A DNA stretch of 64,000 nucleotides, from the NCBI RefSeq assembly GCF_026151205.1, contig NC_087082.1, positions 4,133,408 to 4,197,407 of the forward strand, written 5' to 3'. The stretch comes from Bolinopsis microptera. Its lineage: Eukaryota; Ctenophora; Tentaculata; Lobata; Bolinopsidae. The translations under genes were made by a program, and so were the position numbers. The notes under the pieces are model-generated. The model saw only the letters and a program-made list of their open reading frames with translations. It was not told where the DNA came from and ran no database searches. Shown in pieces: positions 59,894-64,000 of the stretch (within the stretch, counting starts at the first letter, position 1; each line of letters starts with the position of its first letter).

Positions 59894-60794
59894 GATTGAA
59901 ATAAATTTTCGTGCACATACAGAATGAATGGTTAATAATGTAATATATATTATGTAGACCAAGGTCTGTGCACGGGATGCTTCCTGGAAGAATCCAGTTC
60001 TTTTAGCGGAGCACCCTCCCTAAAGCCAAATTGAGATATAATAATCATATTCCTAAGAAATAATCAGAAATCGAATACCAATCAAATAATATGATATATA
60101 GGAGTAGTAACCATATTTACTATGCAAAATGCCCCAACCACATAGTGTAAATTTATATAGAATTCAAATTCCATATCATCATTAAACCTCAATAGTCAAT
60201 ATAATAGCCCAAGCAAAATTAAATAACTTCTTATATACCTTACTGTCATACTACAAATTGATTAAACATTTGAAATCTGTTAACCAGAGAATAAATTTCT
60301 AAACCTAATGCAAGTGAAATAATTTTGATGCAATAATGAATGCCTAATGTGAGTATCATCTGTCAATGTCCTTGTAAAACAGTCTGTACAAGAGATATGA
60401 GTAACTAATATAGAAGAAAAAACAGGAAGTTGTCGTCTGTTGAAAAATAAATAAAATATCTAGAATATAAATTAGAATATAAAATAACATTCAGTCAATG
60501 TGTCGTCAATAAACTGTACAATTATCAAATGTTAAAACTGGGTGATACAGTCACCAAAAATAAATACTAAGTATGATAAGTTAATAAATTAAATGTGGTC
60601 TATAAAACTACCACTAGGTATAATAAGTCAATAAATTAAAAGTGGTTTATAAAACTACCACTGTGCGAATCCCTTCTCCAGTTAAAACATGTCAGTCATG
60701 TGCAAAATCAATCAGAATGGTAAGGTGGTCAAAAAGGGAATATCCTTTCGACATAAATTATATATGCCTCAGATTTAAGAGAATTAGAAGATGC

Positions 60795-61657
60795 TTAGTT
60801 ATCGTCGACTATGATTGCAGTGTAAAATTTGTCATATGAATTGTCGACGGTGTAATTAGGGTCTGTTGTTATAGATGAGAGTAGCTGTTTCTTATACGAA
60901 TCACTTAAGTTTTTAACATCGGGCAGATTTCGTAGATCTGTTGGAACATTATTCCAACATTTTGCCCCCAAGTATTGAAAGTTTTTATGTGATGTTGATC
61001 TATTAACATATAGGTTGCAGCTTTCGCCGCTCCTACTACCTCCTGATATGTAACTAAATTTGTTCATAAAGTTTGTAGGACAATTGTCATGGATGATTCT
61101 AAACATATAATTTGACAGATGGAGTTGTCGTCTAAGATGGAGTGGTAACCATTTCATGTCTCTATAAACATTAAGGCTGCTCTCTGTTTGTGGAACGTTG
61201 AGAGCTATTTTGGCTACCCTTTTGTACAGAGTGTCAAGTTCAGCAAGTTTTGTCTTGCCAGCTCTACAATAGATCGTGTCTAAATAATCGAATTGTGGCA
61301 ACATGAGTGCATTGGCAAACATTTTCCTATATTTAATGGGTAGAAGTGCTTTGCTTCTATACATGGCACCAATTCTCTTCATGACCTTCCTAATAATATA
61401 ATCTACATGGCTTTTGAAGTTTAATTTACTATCTAGAATGAGGCCAAGATATTTTGTCTCTTTGCACTCCTTGATTGTGAAAGTTACCTCATTACATTCA
61501 ATGGTTAATTCATCATGTTGATCAACAGAATCAAACAATAGGAATTCAGTCTTCTTTTCATTGAGTGATAATTTATTAACACTGAGCCATTTAAAGATTG
61601 TCATAAGTTCTATTTTCATGTTTATAAATGTGCTTCTGCAGGTTTGATCAAAGAATA
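60795..61657 (-). pseudogene. LINE-B2 RT C-terminal part
   Basis: From the insertion at 61657 down to the stop at 60795 the protein is almost identical to the last ~290 residues of LINE-B1 (FDQTCRSTFINMKIEL onward, including YLGLILDSKLNFKSHVDYII). No stop inside. It is separated from the catalytic FADD block by the 954-bp insertion. Confidence 0.85.
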
Positions 61658-62611
61658 TGTAAGCAGTCATCGCTTGCTTCAGATTCGTAGATTATTTGTA
61701 GTAATTTAGGTTACGAACAACAAAAACGAAAGTAATAATGATGGTAAAAAGGGTAAGAAACAAAATGATTAACAATTCAATTACTTACAAAATACACTTC
61801 CTAATTACTCTGACTTATACCGCCCTACATCTAAGTTGTAAAACACACGCCCTTACTCTACGTTCACCTATCACGGTTAACCATCGTTAACCGTCTCTAA
61901 CGGAGTCTTACCCTTAAACTACACTTACATAACACTTTCAGTCCTCGCTGACCGTCCTTATATCAGGCCCAAATCCACTATAGTTAATTCTCTCCACTCT
62001 CTCTACGCTTAAGCCAGACTGCTCATGTCCTCCGCACAGTTCACTAACTACAGTCTACGATAATGCTCTCTCCAGGACCCTAAAGTAACAGGTCCTGGCT
62101 CCAAAGTAACCTACATCAATGGCCCTCGAATCGGGCAAACTCAATCTCCCTCTGCCAGGTCCAGTCCCCAGATATAAATACTGCCGCGTCCGTGGTTTTT
62201 CGCCCGACCTCTCTAACCAGACTCACGTGCCCCTGCTCACAACTTTGGCAGCTGGTCTTATCTCCCACTAAAGCTTCATTGTCCCGAGTCCAGGTGTTAC
62301 GACTATTCATCTTTTATCCAAAGCTTCCTGTCTGATGACCTCTCTTAGAACTCACATCTTTTAGGAGCTATCTTCATCTACACAAAGGCTTTACGTCTGA
62401 GGTTTCCTAAATTCATTGTCTCTCCTCTAGAGGGTGATATATTTCTCGTCTGCCCAGGTGAGGTTCCACCCATTATCGCCATTGTCTTCTCTTTCCCTAA
62501 CTTTCCCTAACCACAGACCAGAACTGGATGTTCCACTTCCACTGCCTTATTACACAATACTGCCTTATTACACAATACTATATAAAATCTATTAAATAAT
62601 CACTGCTTACA
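61658..62611. mobile_element. 954-bp insertion: solo LTR or non-autonomous Ginger-like transposon
   Basis: Starts TGTAAGCAGT, ends ACTGCTTACA (10-bp perfect inverted ends), with AATA duplicated at 61654-61657 and 62612-62615. The uninterrupted site is seen in LINE-B1. TG...CA ends with a 4-bp duplication fit a solo LTR of a Ty3-like retrotransposon; TGTNR ends with 4-bp duplication also fit Ginger DNA transposons. It is less AT-rich than its surroundings. A 64-residue minus frame (62116-62310) is unrecognised. Confidence 0.75.
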
Positions 62612-62615
62612 AATA

Positions 62616-63331
62616 GTGCACCATCATCTGCAAATAGAAAGGGCTTAGATCGGTTACAGGCATAAATGATGTCATTTATGAAGATACTAAATAATATAGG
62701 CCCAATGATGCTTCCTTGTGGTACACCACTCAGAACTTCTAAAAATGAGCTTATTTTGCCATTGATCCTTGTGCATTGATATCTATTACATAATATGCCA
62801 ATTTTTGAAGCAATATTTCATGATTCACTGTGTCAAAGGCCTTCTTAAGATCAAGAAAGATGATTCCTGGCTTATAAGACTTAGATTTACTCATATATAT
62901 TTCGTCCATCAGATCGTACATCAAATAAGTTGTGGAGTGATTTTTCCGAAAGCCATATTGATGCCGGATGAAAAGTTTGTTCTCTTCCATGTAATCAGTG
63001 AGTTGCTTGCCGACAAAGTATTCTATAAGTTTTCCTATAAGTGGAAGGATGGATATTGGCCTGTAATTATTAGGATCATCTTTCATTCCTGCCTTATGGA
63101 TGGGAGTTACTCTAGCTTTTTTACAAAGGGTTGGTACAACACCTGTATTAAGGCTCAAATTGACAATATGGGTCAGTGGTTCAACTATGTGTGGTACAGC
63201 TTGCTTAAGTAAAAATAGAGGCACATCGTCATATGAGGCCTTGTCATTCTTGAGCGTTTCGACATACATTAGGATATCAGTTTCATTTATTTCTTGGAAT
63301 CTATCAAATGAGATGTTAGAAGTTCTAGGAG
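62616..63331 (-). pseudogene. LINE-B2 RT core
   Basis: Encodes the catalytic FADD region (62618-62640), GVPQGSIIGPILF, FLDLKKAFDTVNHEILLQKL, YGFRKNHSTTYL and NNYRPISILPL, matching LINE-B1. A deletion of about 45 bp near 62792 removes the segment after AYYGI and shifts the frame. Confidence 0.8.
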
Positions 63332-63670
63332 ATAAGAAGTTATTTAATTTTGCTTGGGCTATTATATTGACTATTGAGGTTTAATGATGATATGGAAGTT
63401 GAATTATATATAAATTTACACTATGTGGTTGGGGCATTTTGCATAGTAAATATGGTTACTACTCCTATATATCATATTATTTGATTGGTATTCGATTTCT
63501 GATTATTTCTCTAGGAATATGATTATTATATCTCAATTTGGCTTTAGGTAGGGTGCCCCGCTAAAAGAACTGGATTCTTCCAGGAAGCATCCCGTGCACA
63601 GACCTTGGTCTACATATATATTAAACTATTAACCATTCATGCTGTATGTGCACGAAAATTTATTTCAATC
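63332..63670 (+). mobile_element. LINE-B 3' fragment (plus strand) nested in LINE-B2
   Basis: 5'-truncated LINE-B 3' UTR in opposite orientation to its host, ending GTGCACGAAAATTTATTTCA then ATC. Flanked by TAGGAG at 63326-63331 and 63671-63676; LINE-B1 shows the single uninterrupted site. Confidence 0.85.
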
Positions 63671-64000
63671 TAGGAGGTAAAAAATCAGTAAAACTAACTC
63701 TTTCAATATTGGGGGCCTGATTTTGTAATCTTGATCCAACATTTGCAAAATGAAAGTTAAATAGCTCAGGATCATTCTCATTGATAGTTTGACAATTAGT
63801 TGTACCAGGGGTCATATGTGATGCCAGTTTGATAGTTTTCCATATCCCTTTAAGATCATTCTTGGCACTTTTAACTTGTAGATCATCGATTACATTAGCC
63901 TTTTTGCAGGTTTTAGCTAATTTATTTCTAATATTTCTCTGAATCTTGTAGCAATCCCAGGCCTCATTACACTTTATACATTTGCTACATGTACCACATT
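63671..64000 (-). pseudogene. LINE-B2 linker region, continues past the window
   Basis: Matches LINE-B1 17975-18300, the segment between endonuclease and RT, up to the Cys-rich block. The endonuclease half lies outside the window. Confidence 0.75.

Larger units (their letters stand above)
59894..64000 (-). mobile_element. LINE-B2, runs off the right edge, with two nested insertions
   Basis: The 3' end (GATTGAAATAAATTTTCGTG on the plus strand) abuts LINE-D1 at 59893. It is near-identical to LINE-B1 over its length. Insertions at 61658-62611 (TIR/LTR-like) and 63332-63670 (plus-strand LINE-B fragment) and a deletion of about 45 bp near 62792 have destroyed the ORF. Confidence 0.9.

Overview
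The window is AT-rich animal genomic DNA, with spliced genes on GT-AG introns, long dinucleotide microsatellites and many non-LTR retrotransposons. The host genes recognised point to an invertebrate animal. Repeat content would fit a cnidarian, sponge or similar marine invertebrate, but the sequence alone does not fix the phylum. Exon models below were built by eye from homology, splice sites and reading phase. Layout from left to right. 1-233 (+) is the 3' end of a gene with a superfamily-1 helicase (UvrD-like) motif VI. 640-2442 (-) holds five in-phase exons of the N-terminal WD40 part of an AMBRA1 orthologue. 2443-7280 is intergenic, with repeats and a nested foldback around 5.1-5.6 kb. 7296-8096 (+) is a secreted pentraxin-like protein. 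8.6-11.2 kb is a 5'-truncated LINE (family A, -). 11282-11395 (+) looks like an orphan terminal exon. 11767-20254 is a very large inverted repeat with arms of about 0.93 kb, holding a truncated LINE-C and a 3.85-kb LINE-B with a clear 7-bp target-site duplication. 20.3-27.4 kb is repeat-rich, with LINE 3' ends and several families of small elements. 27438-46661 (-) is a complete 12-exon gene for type I inositol polyphosphate 5-phosphatase (INPP5A orthologue, 426 residues in my model). Its introns hold a 2.6-kb foldback element, a 21-bp minisatellite and four very long dinucleotide tracts. 48-64 kb is a nest of retrotransposons: LINE-D1 is split by a second copy, LINE-D2, and both are hit by LINE-B copies, a small GC-rich SINE-like element and a solo-LTR-like or Ginger-like insertion. 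The most interesting object is LINE-D. Its first ORF joins an AlkB-like 2-oxoglutarate/Fe(II) dioxygenase domain to an SGNH esterase domain, and its second ORF is PHD finger, AP-endonuclease and reverse transcriptase. In D2 the two ORFs overlap by ATGA. SGNH and PHD modules are established for CR1-like elements. The AlkB module is the unusual part, and its iron- and 2-oxoglutarate-binding residues are present in both copies in the window. The host genes show no functional grouping. AMBRA1 (autophagy and DDB1-CUL4 ubiquitin ligase adaptor), INPP5A (ends inositol phosphate calcium signalling) and the pentraxin (secreted lectin) are independent loci separated by mobile DNA.
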